In this document: piece after piece, positions 42,870 to 43,617 of the stretch
Layout: each line of letters opens with the position of its first letter
Position numbering within the stretch: the first letter of the stretch is position 1
Assembly: GCA_900546645.1 (NCBI GenBank)
Contig: URDR01000014.1
Span: forward strand, 1-43,617
Length of the DNA: 43,617 bases
DNA from: an uncultured Bacteroides sp.
GTDB taxonomy: Bacteria; Bacteroidota; Bacteroidia; Bacteroidales; Bacteroidaceae
Direction of reading: 5' to 3'
Program-made: the position numbers and the translations under genes
Notes under the pieces: generated by a model
What the model was told of the DNA's origin: nothing
The model's database searches: none
What the model saw: only the letters and a program-made list of their open reading frames with translations

Positions 42870-43617
42870 CTCGTGAACTACCGCTAAACTAAAGATTTAG
42901 CGGCTTCGGAGATACCAATACCTCCTCTCTTTTCCTGCTTCTTCCTGCCATTGCTTTTTAGGACACGAGGTCGGTCATCCACAAGAGGACAGTCCACAGG
43001 CTTGACTTTCCCACGCTCCGTGGGTAGGGCTTTCAAGCCAAATTCCTTGATGTTGCAAGCGGCATTGAAGTCCCGGTCGTGATGTGTACCACATTCCGGG
43101 CATGTCCAACTGCGCTCGCTCAGTTTCAATCCTTTATAGACATAGCCGCATTTGCCGCAGGTCTTCGAGCTTGGGGCAAAGCGGTCTATCTTTATGAGGT
43201 TTACACCATACCAACTGCACTTGTATTCAAGCAAAGTTAGGAACATACCGAAAGAAGCATCTCCTACGGCTTGTGCCAAATGGTGGTTACGCTGCATCCC
43301 TTTCACGTTCAAATCCTCCATGCAGATAGTGCGCACTTGGCTGTCGTGCGTGAGTGCATGGGTGATTTTGTGAAGGCTGTCCTTACGGCTGTTGGCTATG
43401 TGTTCCTGTAGCCGGGCTACACGGATGCGTGCCTTGTTGCGGTTGGCAGAACCTTTCTGTTTGCGGCTCAACCGCTTTTGTAGCAACTTCAAGCGGTCTA
43501 AGCTTCTCTGCAAGTTCTTAGGGTTGTCAAACGTGCGTCCGTCAGAACATACGGCAAGCGACTTGATGCCCAAGTCAATGCCGACGGTCGTGTCACGCAT
43601 CGGTTCGGAAGGCTTCA
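42870..43617 (-). mobile_element. IS200/IS605-type element, tnpB end, partial
   Basis: The element's right end lies at about 42870-42905. CCGCTAAA (42881-42888) and TTTAGCGG (42896-42903) form a perfect 8-bp hairpin with a 7-nt loop, the type of structure recognised by IS605-family TnpA at the end of the element; the tnpB stop codon is inside it. The left part of the element lies beyond the window, so tnpA and the other end cannot be seen. The exact outer cleavage point is estimated. Confidence 0.75.
42884..43617 (-). CDS. tnpB: TnpB RNA-guided nuclease, 5' part outside window
   Basis: The C-terminal 238 or more residues of a TnpB (IS605 OrfB) protein. RuvC motif I is VGIDLGIKSLAV (catalytic Asp), motif II is ICMEDLNVKGM (Glu), the zinc finger is CGKCG and CPECG, and motif III is HDRDFNAACN (Asp). 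All three catalytic acids are present, so the nuclease half looks active. A Met codon at 43600 is internal; the frame stays open to the window edge, so the N-terminal half continues outside. TnpB uses a right-end-derived RNA as guide. The protein may be active or an inactivated copy; that depends on the unseen part. Confidence 0.9.
   Translation of the reverse strand, partial: KPSEPMRDTTVGIDLGIKSLAVCSDGRTFDNPKNLQRSLDRLKLLQKRLSRKQKGSANRNKARIRVARLQEHIANSRKDSLHKITHALTHDSQVRTICMEDLNVKGMQRNHHLAQAVGDASFGMFLTLLEYKCSWYGVNLIKIDRFAPSSKTCGKCGYVYKGLKLSERSWTCPECGTHHDRDFNAACNIKEFGLKALPTERGKVKPVDCPLVDDRPRVLKSNGRKKQEKRGGIGISEAAKSLV

Overview
The window is chromosomal DNA from a member of the Bacteroidales, most likely Bacteroidaceae (Bacteroides or Phocaeicola type). 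The evidence is the gene content (large-form IspG, RprXY-like two-component genes, DUF4491 protein, PorT-like barrel, PMCA-type calcium ATPase, anaerobic sulfatase maturase) and promoters of the Bacteroidetes type (-7 box TAnnTTTG) in front of many genes. Species cannot be fixed from the sequence alone.

From 1 to about 29.7 kb the content is mostly ordinary housekeeping. In order: a DUF4491-like membrane protein and an Lrp/AsnC regulator; a small unknown protein; an overlapping trio (Nudix hydrolase, 1001-residue TPR protein, outer-membrane barrel); gltX-waaA; a divergent 7TM-HD phosphodiesterase; a leftward priA/PHP/tyrosine phosphatase/sulfatase-maturase group; a decayed Gfo/Idh/MocA oxidoreductase; a PorT-like barrel; a CAU tRNA; a rightward Ca-ATPase/HAD/ribF group; and a leftward rpoN/PAP2-like/gcvH/purE/ispG group followed by a DUF5009-type membrane acyltransferase homologue.

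From about 29.7 to 42.8 kb lies a coherent accessory locus, the most interesting part. It has a response regulator and sensor kinase, a second paralogous kinase without its own regulator, four tiny genes encoding peptides with double-glycine leaders plus one leaderless small membrane peptide, an S41-type peptidase, a membrane HExxH protein (DUF3267-like) followed by an apparent non-catalytic paralogue, an ABC permease and ATPase, a secreted protein with a carboxypeptidase-regulatory-like domain, and a large secreted M16 peptidase. Five promoters in the locus share one operator: three copies of TAACMTA repeated every 11 bp, ending exactly 19 nt upstream of a TAnnTTTG-like -7 box. This is the layout expected for an OmpR/PhoB-family regulator, so I infer that the locus is one regulon run by the encoded two-component system. 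It would combine small exported peptides, proteases and an ABC transporter; peptide export, signalling, warfare or self-protection are all possible.

At the right edge a TnpB gene of the IS200/IS605 type runs out of the window. Its 3' end, with a characteristic hairpin, lies just downstream of the M16 gene terminator.
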